Source: JAVBOW01 sp031549495 (GTDB lineage Bacteria; Bacteroidota; Bacteroidia; Bacteroidales; Rikenellaceae). Taken from it: a DNA stretch of 64,000 nucleotides. The notes under the pieces were generated by a model, which ran no database searches, was not told the origin of the DNA, and saw only the letters and a program-made list of their open reading frames with translations. The position numbers and the translations under genes are program-made. The DNA lies in contig JAVBPS010000019.1 in the NCBI GenBank assembly GCA_031549495.1, forward strand, positions 1-64,000. The letters are read 5' to 3'. Below, one piece after another: positions 34,041 to 42,494 of this stretch; within the stretch, counting starts at the first letter, position 1; every line of letters starts with the position of its first letter.

Positions 34041-34922
34041 ATGGATGCCTGCAAGAACTGCGATTTCATGGACGAGCATTTCGCCTGTCCCAACTTTAAG
34101 AAAGGGGGCGAAGCCTCTTTCATGGTCAACGATCTACCCGCGGGTGCGGTCCACGAGTATATAGCCGTCACCACCACCGTCATCGCCTACATCGTCGAGG
34201 GCGGGATCGAGGCGACCTACAACAATAATTTCAAAAAGAGGTTGTCGGCCGGTGAGTTGCTGCTCTTCCCCGCAGGCATATCGGTCAGCATCAAAGTGCT
34301 CGAAGACACAAAGAGCATCCGCTGTTTTTTCGACGTGCAACCCATGCTGTGCGACTATTTCCGCATCGACACCCTCGAACCGCTGGCCCGCCAGCACGGC
34401 AACGACGCCTTCCTGCTGACGGCCAACAACCCCATCCGGCTCTACTTCTCCCAGGTGGAGAGTTACATCGAGAAGGGACTGTTGTGCTCCTGTCTGGGAC
34501 GCTACAAGCACCAGGAATTGCTGCACCTGCTCCGCGCCTTTTACACCCGTAAGGAACTGGCCTGCTTCTTCTCGCCCATCATCAACAAGGACATCTTCTT
34601 CATGGACGCCGTGCGCCGTGCCTACCCCGGATGCCACACCGTGGCCGACCTGGCCCGCAAGGTGAACTATTCGGTGTCGGGCTTCAATAAACGTTTCGAG
34701 CGCTGCTTCGGGATGACCGCCCATGCGTGGATGCAGCAGCAGCTTTCCGAGCAGATATTGACCGACCTGCGCGAAAACCGGATATCGAATAAGGAGATCG
34801 TCTACCGCTACGACTTCTCCTCCGAAGCGCGTTTCTATGAATTTTGCAAACGCAACTGGGGCCTCACCCCCAGCCAGATCCGAAAAGGCGCCGAAATTAA
34901 AGCCGAAAGGCAATCCGCGTAA
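34041..34922 (+). CDS. AraC-family transcription regulator
   Basis: This 293-aa regulator has an N-terminal cupin-like sensing half (EYIAVTTTVIAYIVEGGIEATYNNNFKKRLSAGELLLFPAGISVSIKV). A C-terminal double helix-turn-helix follows (about 200-285: TVADLARKVNYSVSGFNKRFERCFGMTAHAWM and ISNKEIVYRYDFSSEARFYEFCKRNWGLTPSQIRKG). The N-terminal CKNCDFMDEHFACPNF is cysteine-rich. It is divergent from fimbrial operon 2 and the natural candidate to control it (inference). Ended by a strong terminator. Confidence 0.92.
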   Translation: MDACKNCDFMDEHFACPNFKKGGEASFMVNDLPAGAVHEYIAVTTTVIAYIVEGGIEATYNNNFKKRLSAGELLLFPAGISVSIKVLEDTKSIRCFFDVQPMLCDYFRIDTLEPLARQHGNDAFLLTANNPIRLYFSQVESYIEKGLLCSCLGRYKHQELLHLLRAFYTRKELACFFSPIINKDIFFMDAVRRAYPGCHTVADLARKVNYSVSGFNKRFERCFGMTAHAWMQQQLSEQILTDLRENRISNKEIVYRYDFSSEARFYEFCKRNWGLTPSQIRKGAEIKAERQSA

Positions 34923-34939
34923 CCGGCACTCCTGACGAA

Positions 34940-34977
34940 CGAAGGCCCGTGTGCATGCACACGGGCCTTCGCTTTTT
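34940..34977 (+). terminator. Rho-independent terminator after the AraC gene
   Basis: The stem is a perfect palindrome: arm CGAAGGCCCGTGTGC from 34940 mirrored to 34971, with a minimal loop. A T-run follows at 34973-34977. Confidence 0.92.
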
Positions 34978-35034
34978 ATCGATCGGCGTATGGATTAGGG
35001 CAAAATGCGTACCGCCCGGGGCCTATCCGCGCCA

Positions 35035-35042
35035 TACTTTTG
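35035..35042 (+). promoter_or_regulatory. Putative -7 promoter box for the small membrane protein
   Basis: TACTTTTG matches TAnnTTTG, 32 bases before the ATG at 35074, and lends weight to this short gene. Confidence 0.5.
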
Positions 35043-35073
35043 CGGCGTATTCACATCACTGAAAACGTTAAAG

Positions 35074-35205
35074 ATGTCCGCAAAGAAAATGATTAAAAAT
35101 ATCGTACTGCCTTTCCGTAAATTAAACTGGCCATTTATTCTCTTTTGGACCGGGTACACCACGCTGTACATTTATCTGATTTCGTTACTGATCCGGCATT
35201 TATAG
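35074..35205 (+). CDS. Small single-helix membrane protein (43 aa)
   Basis: The predicted product starts MSAKKMIKNIVLPFRKLNWP, a basic N-terminus, followed by one membrane helix of about 22 residues (FILFWTGYTTLYIYLISLLI) and a short tail RHL. The positive-inside rule puts the N-terminus in the cytoplasm. It has its own promoter-like box and sits between a terminator and the convergent DUF169 gene. I know no family. It could be a small regulatory membrane protein; a toxin-like role is possible but unsupported. Confidence 0.5.
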   Translation: MSAKKMIKNIVLPFRKLNWPFILFWTGYTTLYIYLISLLIRHL

Positions 35206-35220
35206 GCGACCTGATCCGGC

Positions 35221-35940
35221 TTACGCCTTCTGTATCCTATCCCTGACGGCGTTCCATTCGCGCGTCCCCGAAAGGCAACTGTCGTCAAACGAGTCGTAAA
35301 GCTCCCGGAACAGCGACATGGGGATGGATAACGTTAGTTCGCCCGGTTTGAACAAAGGTCGTACAGAAGGGTCGAGGCCGCCTAAGAAAGCCCGTTTGCC
35401 GCCCATGCGGTTTTCGTGCGCCGTCCCGGTGACGATTCCGCTGCATCCCGAGTTGAACCGTGTGATGATGGCGTCGTCGCCGTAATGGTCGAGGAATATC
35501 CACGACGTAAGCCCCGCAAGGACGTCGCCGTCGGCGATAAAGAAAAGTCCTTCGAGCGCATCAGGGTCGGTAACTTTGTCAATCCGTGCGAAATTCAGGT
35601 AGGGCTTGTCAATCCTTTCGACGGGGAAATCACGGTGGTAGGCAAAATAATCTTCCGGGGTGCGGATAAACTTTTCATAGGTGATGAACTCGGCGCTACG
35701 TCGATCCAGGTCTTCCCAGCCCCACATCACTTTCGCCCCGCCGCAAATGGCGTCATCGCCGCAGAACGTAACGATCTCACCCTGGCGCATATCCGTCAGG
35801 TATTTGAAGATGCAGGCGGTGAATTGCTTGCCGGCGGGGGCCGCCCGTTCATCCGAATACCAGAATGCGATGGGCAGCTCTGCGTTTTCGGAAAAGGCTT
35901 TCCGGTACTTGTCGATAAATAGATTCAGATCCATAGCCAT
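35221..35940 (-). CDS. DUF169 family protein
   Basis: This 239-aa protein is of the DUF169 (uncharacterised ArCR) type: FIDKYRKAFSENAELPIAFWYSDERA, then GGAKVMWGWEDLDRRSAEFITY, then FIADGDVLAGLTSWIFLDHYGDDAIITRFNSGCSGIVTGTAHENRMGGKRAFLGGLDPSVRPLF. Function unknown; members are common in anaerobes. The start at 35940 gives MAMDLN; the second Met is equally possible. It is divergent from an AraC gene that may control it. Confidence 0.88.
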   Translation of the reverse strand: MAMDLNLFIDKYRKAFSENAELPIAFWYSDERAAPAGKQFTACIFKYLTDMRQGEIVTFCGDDAICGGAKVMWGWEDLDRRSAEFITYEKFIRTPEDYFAYHRDFPVERIDKPYLNFARIDKVTDPDALEGLFFIADGDVLAGLTSWIFLDHYGDDAIITRFNSGCSGIVTGTAHENRMGGKRAFLGGLDPSVRPLFKPGELTLSIPMSLFRELYDSFDDSCLSGTREWNAVRDRIQKA

Positions 35941-36030
35941 ACTTTTTAGGTATTGATAAAGGTACGGCGGGATAGACGTTTTTTTGTTTTCCTATTCTTC
36001 GCAAATCATTTCATTTTAGGAATAGATGAT

Positions 36031-36038
36031 TATTTTTG
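36031..36038 (+). promoter_or_regulatory. Putative -7 promoter box for the second AraC gene
   Basis: TATTTTTG matches TAnnTTTG, 45 bases upstream of the start at 36083. Confidence 0.5.
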
Positions 36039-36082
36039 CATATATGTAACGGTATTTTTTATCCTTAATCAGAAATAAAGGC

Positions 36083-36907
36083 ATGAAAACTACGTTCCGG
36101 TTCGGCGTTACGGATTTGTCTGAATACGAAGAGCGTCCCCACCGCGTCGAGGGCGGACTTGTGCTTTTTTGCACCCGTGGACACGGAGTTATTTCGACCG
36201 GGATACAACGGTACGATATAGCGACGAACGCCACGGCGGTATTTCTTTCGGGAATGACCTTTTACCTCGAATCGGCCTCGGAGGATTTTCAGGTGAGCAT
36301 GTTTGCCTTTTCAGAAGAGTTGCACGACGAGGTGATCCTGAAACTGCCGCCCGCCTTCACGCAGTTCGTCGGCGGGAATGGTCCGGTGAGGGTGCATCCG
36401 GAAGGTTCTCCGTCGCTGGAGGGCGTTCGCGTTTTCATGGCAATGGCCAAAGTGGTCGATCAGGAGCGTGAAAGCGCTTTCGTTCACATCCTTCAAAAGA
36501 ATCTGATCGAAAGTTTCGCTAACTATATCCTGGGGCACGTCCACACTTTCCTGCCGTCGCACCCGTCGAAGGGTGACCGCATCCAGCGGTTGTTCCACCG
36601 GTTCATCTCTTTGGTCTACACCGATTGCCGCCGGCACCGCGACACGAGGCACTATGCCGACCGGTTGTGCATCACCCCCCGCTACCTTTATGACATCACG
36701 ATGGCCTGCGGCGGCCAAAGCCCGAAGCAACTGATCGACAAACAGCTCACTCTGGAGATCAAGGTGCTGCTCGGCTCGACGGACATGACCGTCACGCAGA
36801 TCGCGCACACGCTGTCCCTGCCGGATCAATCTTACCTGTGCCGCTACTTCAAGCGGCAGGCCGGAATGTCGCCCACCGCCTACCGGAAAATGCAGAAACC
36901 CGGGTGA
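36083..36907 (+). CDS. AraC-family transcription regulator
   Basis: This 274-aa regulator has a cupin-like N-terminal half (GGLVLFCTRGHGVISTGIQRYDIATNATAVFLSGMTFYLESASEDFQVSMFAF). The C-terminal AraC domain (about 175-272) has HRDTRHYADRLCITPRYLYDITMACGGQSPKQLIDKQ and MTVTQIAHTLSLPDQSYLCRYFKRQAGMSPTAYRK. It is divergent from the DUF169 gene, the most likely target. It converges on the phosphoribosyltransferase-like gene. Confidence 0.92.
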   Translation: MKTTFRFGVTDLSEYEERPHRVEGGLVLFCTRGHGVISTGIQRYDIATNATAVFLSGMTFYLESASEDFQVSMFAFSEELHDEVILKLPPAFTQFVGGNGPVRVHPEGSPSLEGVRVFMAMAKVVDQERESAFVHILQKNLIESFANYILGHVHTFLPSHPSKGDRIQRLFHRFISLVYTDCRRHRDTRHYADRLCITPRYLYDITMACGGQSPKQLIDKQLTLEIKVLLGSTDMTVTQIAHTLSLPDQSYLCRYFKRQAGMSPTAYRKMQKPG

Positions 36908-36940
36908 ATTGGAAGACAATCGGTATTCATAAAATATCTT

Positions 36941-37867
36941 TCATTGCTTATCTATCGTCCGGCCCAGGAACAACCCCGTTACGGACGCGGCCCCGAGTTG
37001 CTCCATCTTGCGCTTGGTCTGGATGAAACTCTGGCCCGTGGTCAGGATGTCGTCGACGAGGAACACATTTTTGCCCTCGATTAGCTCCTTGTTGAACGAC
37101 AATCCGGCCAGTTTATCCTGCCCGAAAGTGCCTTTCATCTGCTCACGGTCGTCTTTGACCCACACAGCCCGGTAACCGTCCTCGAAAAGGAGCGGCTTCG
37201 ACAGCCGGGAGATAAACTTGGCAAACCGGGCCTTGTGCCGCTCCTGCGTGGATGCAGCGATGGGGATGAGCACCGCATCCCCGGAATCATCCCAAAACTG
37301 TTCCCGCATGATCGCCAGCATGAACAGGTGGACGACCAGATCGACGTTCACCCCGTTCTTAAACTGAAAAACCAGGTTGGATACCTTGCTTTGTTCGTGT
37401 TTCAGTTTCATGCCACGGGACACCGGATAGTAGTCGTGAATGTAATAGCAGGGCGCTCCGTCCAGGTACACCGGCTTTTTGAACTGGTTGTCGTAGGGGA
37501 AGAATTTGAAGAAAAAATCCTTCGTGAAAGTGAAATTGAGAATATCCCGCCACGTTTTAAGGGTCGCTTTATCCGGGCATTGATACGCCACGCTCCCATC
37601 GTCGAAGTCCTGGCTGACAAGCCCGAAGCCTATATGCAGTTGGCTGTTATACCTTGTTTCGACTATATGGTGCCAGCCCATAGCGTCGCCAAAACCTTTG
37701 GCGTCGCAATCCGCGTCGCGCAGGTAGTAGTAATGGTTGTTCTGGCCCAGGATAAGCAGGTATTCGCCCGGCATGAATATATTTAGGCCCAGGCAGGTGT
37801 CGTACAGCGTTACTTTGGCCTCGGTCGAGGTCGCTTTTATGTTGTTGTAATCTGATTCGTATTCCAT
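36941..37867 (-). CDS. ComF-like phosphoribosyltransferase-domain protein
   Basis: In this 308-aa protein the C-terminal half carries a PRPP-binding loop, VFLVDDILTTGQSFIQTKRKMEQLGA (about 265-290), the ComF/PRTase signature. LIPIAASTQERHKARFAKFISRLSKPLL resembles the ComF segment ahead of it. The N-terminal 150 residues (NIFMPGEYLLILGQNNHYYYLRDAD; YYIHDYYPVSR) match nothing I know and replace the zinc-ribbon of ComF. The frame is open to 37894 but MEYESDY at 37867 is the better start. Lower GC than its left-hand neighbours suggests it belongs with the mobile genes on its right. Confidence 0.72.
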   Translation of the reverse strand: MEYESDYNNIKATSTEAKVTLYDTCLGLNIFMPGEYLLILGQNNHYYYLRDADCDAKGFGDAMGWHHIVETRYNSQLHIGFGLVSQDFDDGSVAYQCPDKATLKTWRDILNFTFTKDFFFKFFPYDNQFKKPVYLDGAPCYYIHDYYPVSRGMKLKHEQSKVSNLVFQFKNGVNVDLVVHLFMLAIMREQFWDDSGDAVLIPIAASTQERHKARFAKFISRLSKPLLFEDGYRAVWVKDDREQMKGTFGQDKLAGLSFNKELIEGKNVFLVDDILTTGQSFIQTKRKMEQLGAASVTGLFLGRTIDKQ

Positions 37868-37904
37868 AAGGCGGATTATTTGGCTCAAAATCAAGAAATT
37901 GTCT

Positions 37905-38444
37905 TTAATTTTTCGGTTTTCGTCTGACAGTATGTTTCACTTTAAGAACGGAAAGGTTGAGTTCGAGTGTCGTTTCCGTGTCAGTCGTCTGAAAATCATC
38001 GCTTAGTATCTCTGAAATCAGCTCTCCGCTTCTCTGCATCATGGACTTTTGCTCTTGCTAGTCCATCGGTTCCGACAGCATGGCGATAGTGCGGGATAAC
38101 TCCCGCACTTTGGCAAAGGTTTCCACAATAGCGATGGTCGTTTCGGTGGCGGCGGGCGATCTCAATATCGTTGCCAACATATATAGCCCTTTTTCAGTAA
38201 ACGCTTTTGGCAACACAGGCGAGAATTTGAGGCCGGATAGGTGGTCGAAATTTTTGACCACCTCTGCTTTATCGGCCTGTGAGAGGGAAATGATATACCC
38301 TTCCGGGAATTTTTCAGGATTATTCCTTACCGCCTGATTAATGTGCTTTGTTTCCACTCCATATAATTCAGCTATGTCGCTGTCGAGGATTACCTGACGA
38401 TCTCGGATCGTGATGATCTTGCTTTCAATCATTTTCAGTTCCAT
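37905..38444 (-). pseudogene. ORF6N domain protein interrupted by an in-frame amber codon
   Basis: The frame reads MELKMIESKIITIRDRQVILDSDIAELYGVETKHINQAVRNN, the ORF6N (KilA-N-like, phage-type DNA-binding) domain, down to LSEPMD. It then meets TAG at 38060-38058 and continues in the same frame for 49 more sense codons (QEQKSMMQRSGELISEIL...KVKHTVRRKPKN) to TAA at 37907-37905. Both halves look family-like, and full length would be about 179 residues, normal for Bacteroidales ORF6N proteins. It is thus a single nonsense change, or read-through. It lies just downstream of an integrase and probably belongs to the same mobile element. Confidence 0.8.
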
Positions 38445-38479
38445 GATTTTGCCTTATTGCGGTTAATTAGACAATGATT

Positions 38480-39703
38480 CTAAACGGTGCCGAGAGCCTT
38501 CTCCACATTTTCCATGTCGCGCATAATCGAACTATCGAGGACTTTAGCATAGTGTGCGGTCATCCTGGTGCTTGAGTGGCCGAGCATCTTGGCCACATTA
38601 GACAGCGAAACGTTATTAGCCAGTGCGATCACGCTCGCAAATGTATGCCGTGCGGTGTGGGTGGTCAGGTTTTTCTTTATCCCGCAGAAATCAGCTATCT
38701 CCTTGAGGTAACTATTCATCTTCTGGTTGCACATAACGGGCAGTAGCACTCCCTTGTCTAAACAATGCGGATCGTTGGCGTATTTGTCGAGTATCTGCCT
38801 GGCGACGTTCAGCAAGGGAATGTTGCACATATTGTTGGTTTTTTCGCGGGTTTTGCGAATCCACCATTTCCCGTTTTTATCCTTTATAATATGTTCTTCG
38901 CGTAAGTTATACACGTCAATGAACGCCAGACCGGTATAGCAACAAAAGCAAAATACATCCCGCACGATTTCAAGGCGTTTGATATGGAATTTCTTGCCCA
39001 TAATGATATCTATTTCCTCTTTCATAAGGAATTCTTTATTCACGGCGACTTCATGGAATTTGATGCCCGCGAAAGGATTGCGGATAATATACTCGTTAGC
39101 GATGGCAAGATGAATGATCTTCTTAAAACATTTCATATAGCGGATCACCGTGTTCTGCTGGCAACGTTTGGTAGTTTTCATAAAGAACTCAAACCCGCGA
39201 ACAAACTCTCCGTTTATCTCTCGCAGCATTAAATCGTCCTGCTTATGCTTTTCACGTATGTATTCTTCAAGATAACGGGCGCAGCACTCATAACGCCTCA
39301 CGGTTATATCGGCGAAGTCAATCCCGATCAGTTGGCGGCATTTTTCATTGTGTTCCTTGAAATACCCGACAAGAGTTATGCGGTCGTTTTCATCCAAACC
39401 GAAAAACTTGTTTTTGAGTATCCTGGCAGTTATTAACTTCCCCTCCTGCTCCAGTTGAGTGTATAGTACCGTCAGCCTGGGTTTAGCGTCTTTGATGTAA
39501 TCGTTCAACTTGTTGGAGTTGACATCTCTACCGCGCGAATACTCTTTTGCCTGATCCCATAAATCCGGGTTGATGCTGAACTTAGTGCGTACTTCCTCTC
39601 GCACACCGTTTACAGTAATTCTCAGACTCACCGGCGCTTCGCCGTTTTTAAGCAGCAAGTTCCTCTTAATGAAGAATGTTGCCTGGAATGAAGTTCTTTT
39701 CAT
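38480..39703 (-). CDS. Tyrosine recombinase / integrase
   Basis: This 407-aa Bacteroidetes-type integrase has an arm-binding domain (RNLLLKNGEAPVSLRITVNGVREEV), a SAM-like core-binding domain (about 105-210) and a catalytic domain with TARHTFA (HxxR), GHSS and the nucleophile region HYAKV. The first catalytic arginine is not at its usual place (CYTGLAFIDV instead of TGLR), as in a group of conjugative-transposon integrases. It faces away from the tRNA-Phe island and starts next to a 10-bp inverted repeat (39708-39736). It may belong to a separate, older element. Confidence 0.92.
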   Translation of the reverse strand: MKRTSFQATFFIKRNLLLKNGEAPVSLRITVNGVREEVRTKFSINPDLWDQAKEYSRGRDVNSNKLNDYIKDAKPRLTVLYTQLEQEGKLITARILKNKFFGLDENDRITLVGYFKEHNEKCRQLIGIDFADITVRRYECCARYLEEYIREKHKQDDLMLREINGEFVRGFEFFMKTTKRCQQNTVIRYMKCFKKIIHLAIANEYIIRNPFAGIKFHEVAVNKEFLMKEEIDIIMGKKFHIKRLEIVRDVFCFCCYTGLAFIDVYNLREEHIIKDKNGKWWIRKTREKTNNMCNIPLLNVARQILDKYANDPHCLDKGVLLPVMCNQKMNSYLKEIADFCGIKKNLTTHTARHTFASVIALANNVSLSNVAKMLGHSSTRMTAHYAKVLDSSIMRDMENVEKALGTV

Positions 39704-39707
39704 TTCA

Positions 39708-39834
39708 CCTTAATTTTATTTGGTTCAAAATTAAGGAATAAGCCCCACATCACTACTACGCAAAAAACTGAAAAACAGCGAAATAGAACCTTAATCGAGA
39801 TTTTTTGTAATATCGAGAAAAACAATCTCGATTA
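39708..39834. repeat. Inverted repeats upstream of the integrase at 38480-39703
   Basis: CCTTAATTTT (39708-39717) is mirrored by AAAATTAAGG (39727-39736). TAATCGAGATT (39792-39802) is mirrored by AATCTCGATTA (39824-39834), with a further ATCGAGA between. These are plausible integrase binding or autoregulation sites. No coding capacity is evident. Confidence 0.55.
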
Positions 39835-39886
39835 CATCACAGCCAATCCCCGAAATCTGCTGTTTTTTGCGCTTTCCAGGAAATGA

Positions 39887-39921
39887 AAAATCCCTGAAAG
39901 TGCGTGACTTTCAGGGATTTT
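39887..39921 (-). terminator. Likely original tRNA-Phe terminator, now displaced by the island
   Basis: AAAATCCCTGAAAG (39887-39900) pairs perfectly with CTTTCAGGGATTTT (39908-39921). It lies about 18 bases beyond the left copy of the tRNA-Phe 3' end. Read on the minus strand it would directly follow the tRNA if the island were removed, so it looks like the native tRNA terminator. Confidence 0.65.
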
Positions 39922-39938
39922 CCTCTTTTTGCTTTTTC

Positions 39939-39956
39939 TTCCAGTGGTGCCACCAA
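39939..39956. repeat. Left attachment-site repeat of the genomic island
   Basis: TTCCAGTGGTGCCACCAA is identical to 49674-49691, where it is the 3' end of the tRNA-Phe gene. The two copies bound a 9.7-kb AT-rich segment with integrases at both ends. Confidence 0.88.
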
Positions 39957-40215
39957 CTATACAGGTTATGGCCGACATCTTCCGTATAACAATTTCACCA
40001 AAAGATTTTGCAATAAATTTATGCAAGGGGCAAATCTGGGCCACAGTACGCTTTCACCTCGATTTTGCAGTCAAAAACAATCCGAATTCGGATCTTTTAA
40101 TTTGGTTTTGCAAACTAAAATTTGTAAATATGTATCAATCCGACATCTTCCGGTAACCCCCGCTTTGTTTTACCTATGTGTTACCGGGTTTTTCACTAAC
40201 AAATATTATTAACTA
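39957..40215. other. Non-coding left end of the island with integrase-site-like repeats
   Basis: CCGACATCTTCCG occurs twice in direct orientation, near 39972 and 40140. The sequence at 40167-40187 is repeated at the other end of the island. No convincing gene is seen. These are probable arm-type integrase binding sites and the integrase promoter. Confidence 0.5.
40167..40187. repeat. 21-bp direct repeat inside the left island end
   Basis: A 21-base sequence with core TTTTACCTATGTGTTACCG is identical at 49601-49621, inside the right end, and in the same orientation. It lies 28 bases before the left integrase start. Confidence 0.85.
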
Positions 40216-41454
40216 ATGGACTACACAACGAAGTTAGTTCTCCGTTTGGACAAATTGTCCAAGAGAACAAATGAAGCACCAATCTGTTTTCGAGTTACAG
40301 TAGGGCGGGCACACACGTACAAAGAACTTGTAAAGATTCCGCCACTGAATTGGGATGACCAAAAGCACCGGATAAAAAATGCTCATCCTCAAGCCTCTGA
40401 ATTAAACTTGTTACTCGACAAGAAGGTTTCGCATTATAAATCGCTACTTGCCAAAAATGCGACTATAATGGAAATGACCATACACGAAGCAAGAGCAATT
40501 CTACACCAACGCTCCTCCCTCGATGTTTTGGAGTTTGGAGAGAACTATGTAATCGAATTACATCACCACGGCAACTATGCAACCTACAAAAAATTCAAAT
40601 CGGTACTTGGCAAGTTATCCCAATATGTAGGCACCGCATCACTCCCTTTACAAAAAATCACACCGGCGTTTATTGTTGGCTACGAAAAACATTTACTTTA
40701 CGAGTTAAAAAACAATCGCAATACCACTACCGTAAACATGAAAGCTCTTAAAAAATTAGTGGGAGATATGTATATTAAATATGGTTTGGATGAGAGTAAA
40801 AACCCTTTCCGAGGTATGACTTTCGCCAGAGAACAGACTAAACGCATTTTTCTGGAACTGGAAGAAATCAATAAGATTAGGGAGTGTAAACTAACGCCGC
40901 TAAATCCATTGAATGACATTCGCGATATTTTTATGATGGAGTGCTTTACTGGGTGCCGTATATCAGATATTCTCACCTTGAAATGGAAACACTACACGGG
41001 CAAAGAACTCGATATTCGTATGCGTAAAACGGGGAAAAAGATTACGATATTCCTTTGTGATGAAGCTAAAGCATTAATCCGACGACGGGCAGTTATTGCT
41101 AAACAATGCAAAAAGTATAACCCGGAAGAGTATGTTTTCGACTATCTGGGAGTGGATGTGGAGCAAGTCTCAAAACAAGATGCGCTCAATGCAATAAGTT
41201 GTGCGACCACGAAAGTGAATAAAGGACTCAAGAAGCTTGCTACTTATGCAAAATTGGATAAAGAAAAACGAATGTGTTTATCTACTCATGTCGGACGCCA
41301 CTCTCACGTCACGTTACTATTAACAGAGGGAGCTGATTTATACGCCGTAAGTCAATTAGTCGGGCACAGAGACACGCGCACTACGCAAATTTATGCTAAT
41401 CTTGTAGACAAGAAACGACAGCAAACGATTAACCTATTGAATAAGGTGTTATGA
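40216..41454 (+). CDS. Tyrosine recombinase / integrase of the island
   Basis: This 412-aa protein has an arm-type N-terminal domain, a SAM-like core-binding domain (about 105-205) and a catalytic domain with the full set of residues: Arg in CFTGCRISDI, HxxR in STHVGRHS, His in GHRDTRTT and Tyr in QIYANL. It sits at the left end next to the attachment repeats and overlaps the following HTH gene by 4 bases (ATGA). It is probably the integrase that placed the island in tRNA-Phe. AT-rich like the rest of the island. Confidence 0.94.
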   Translation: MDYTTKLVLRLDKLSKRTNEAPICFRVTVGRAHTYKELVKIPPLNWDDQKHRIKNAHPQASELNLLLDKKVSHYKSLLAKNATIMEMTIHEARAILHQRSSLDVLEFGENYVIELHHHGNYATYKKFKSVLGKLSQYVGTASLPLQKITPAFIVGYEKHLLYELKNNRNTTTVNMKALKKLVGDMYIKYGLDESKNPFRGMTFAREQTKRIFLELEEINKIRECKLTPLNPLNDIRDIFMMECFTGCRISDILTLKWKHYTGKELDIRMRKTGKKITIFLCDEAKALIRRRAVIAKQCKKYNPEEYVFDYLGVDVEQVSKQDALNAISCATTKVNKGLKKLATYAKLDKEKRMCLSTHVGRHSHVTLLLTEGADLYAVSQLVGHRDTRTTQIYANLVDKKRQQTINLLNKVL

Positions 41455-41717
41455 AAAAGATAGATTTATATGATCAAATGGGTAACTCCATAAAGTTACT
41501 GACGGTCGCAGAGGTCATGCGTATTTTACGCGTGAGCCGCCGCACCCTATATGAATACAACGACATAGGAATACTGCCGTGTTTCAAATTTACTGCAAGA
41601 ACAATTATGTATAGGCAGGAGGATGTAGAAAATTTTTTATTGGTCAGTCATCGGAGTTTTTATGTGATGCGTCGGGGAATGGAGTTACTTGCAAAATACC
41701 GAGTGCCTTTAAACTAA
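41451..41717 (+). CDS. Excisionase-like helix-turn-helix protein
   Basis: This 88-aa protein contains a MerR/excisionase-type winged helix (LLTVAEVMRILRVSRRTLYEYNDIGILPCFKFTARTIMYRQEDVENFL). Translationally coupled to the integrase (ATGA overlap), it is very likely its directionality factor or regulator. A terminator follows at 41801-41832. Confidence 0.85.
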   Translation: MKKIDLYDQMGNSIKLLTVAEVMRILRVSRRTLYEYNDIGILPCFKFTARTIMYRQEDVENFLLVSHRSFYVMRRGMELLAKYRVPLN

Positions 41718-41800
41718 TACCGACAATTAGGATCTTTGCTATCTGCTAGAGATTAATTTAATTATTTTTATTATGCCTGACTATTAAGGAGAAAGGGCAT

Positions 41801-41832
41801 AAAAGGGAGGGATGTTAAGTCCTTCCCTTTTT
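41801..41832 (+). terminator. Terminator after the integrase-excisionase pair
   Basis: AAAAGGGAGGGA (41801-41812) pairs with TCCTTCCCTTTT (41820-41831) with one G-T pair, and the run of T ends the structure. Confidence 0.8.
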
Positions 41833-41845
41833 CGTTATTATTCAG

Positions 41846-41853
41846 TAAATTTG
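41846..41853 (+). promoter_or_regulatory. Putative -7 promoter box for the HNH gene
   Basis: TAAATTTG matches TAnnTTTG, 39 bases upstream of the start at 41892. Confidence 0.45.
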
Positions 41854-41891
41854 CAGTATAATTAAGTAGGGCGCTAAAAACATATTACATC

Positions 41892-42494
41892 ATGCCAGAA
41901 ATGTTCAAAGACGTGAAAGGCTACAAGGGCCTTTACAAAATCAGCAGGTCGGGTAAGGTTTTATCCGTAAAAAAGAAGGTATTCCTCAAACAGGAAATCT
42001 CCAACGGGACACCAATCGTAAGGTTATTGGGACACAGGAAAGAAATTGCCCTGTTATTGGCAGAGGCATTCATTCCTCAAAGTCGCCCCGTAAAATATGT
42101 GAAACACATTGACGGGGACAGAGAGAATAACAACATTGATAATTTACGGTGGTCGAGAACTCCGGAACGCATCTACGAGGAATACTCATATCCCCGCAAT
42201 CATAACCGGACTAAGAAACTGCATATACAGGGAGTTAAGGCCACTCTCCGAATGCGTAAGAGGATAGCTATCTGGGAAGATAAATATTGTTTTCACCATG
42301 ATCCGCTTAAGCGAGGGACTCGTTTTGAGTTTAAGGAAAGCATGCTGGGGATAAATAACGTGGCAAAAAAGTACGGCGTTCCTCGAAGTGCTATATACAA
42401 ATGTTGCAATAAAAAGATCAAAGCCGTTGGGAAACGCTATAAATTCAGGGTGCAACCTTATCGTTGGCGCGACATAGCATATACTGAATTGTGA
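41892..42494 (+). CDS. NUMOD4/HNH homing-endonuclease-like protein
   Basis: In this 200-aa protein the N-terminus has a NUMOD4 motif (MFKDVKGYKGLYKISRSGKVLSV). An HNH-type block follows, VKYVKHIDGDRENNNIDNLRWSRTPE (about 57-82), with the H..DG...NN..DNL.W pattern typical of phage-type HNH nucleases. The C-terminal part has a NUMOD1-like HTH (GINNVAKKYGVPRSAIYKCCNKKIKAVGKRYKFR). It may be a free-standing mobile nuclease or an accessory of the island. Confidence 0.82.
   Translation: MPEMFKDVKGYKGLYKISRSGKVLSVKKKVFLKQEISNGTPIVRLLGHRKEIALLLAEAFIPQSRPVKYVKHIDGDRENNNIDNLRWSRTPERIYEEYSYPRNHNRTKKLHIQGVKATLRMRKRIAIWEDKYCFHHDPLKRGTRFEFKESMLGINNVAKKYGVPRSAIYKCCNKKIKAVGKRYKFRVQPYRWRDIAYTEL

Noticed and set aside
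1677..38444. Genome-wide reassignment of TAG to an amino acid
   Set aside because: TAG properly ends several ordinary genes here (MFS at 7391, DUF3868 at 12598, fimbrillin at 13936, DUF2200 at 24298), with the terminator or next gene following.
39939..39956. A second tRNA gene at the left island border
   Set aside because: Only the 3' end of tRNA-Phe is present; the rest does not fold as a tRNA, so it is an attachment duplication.
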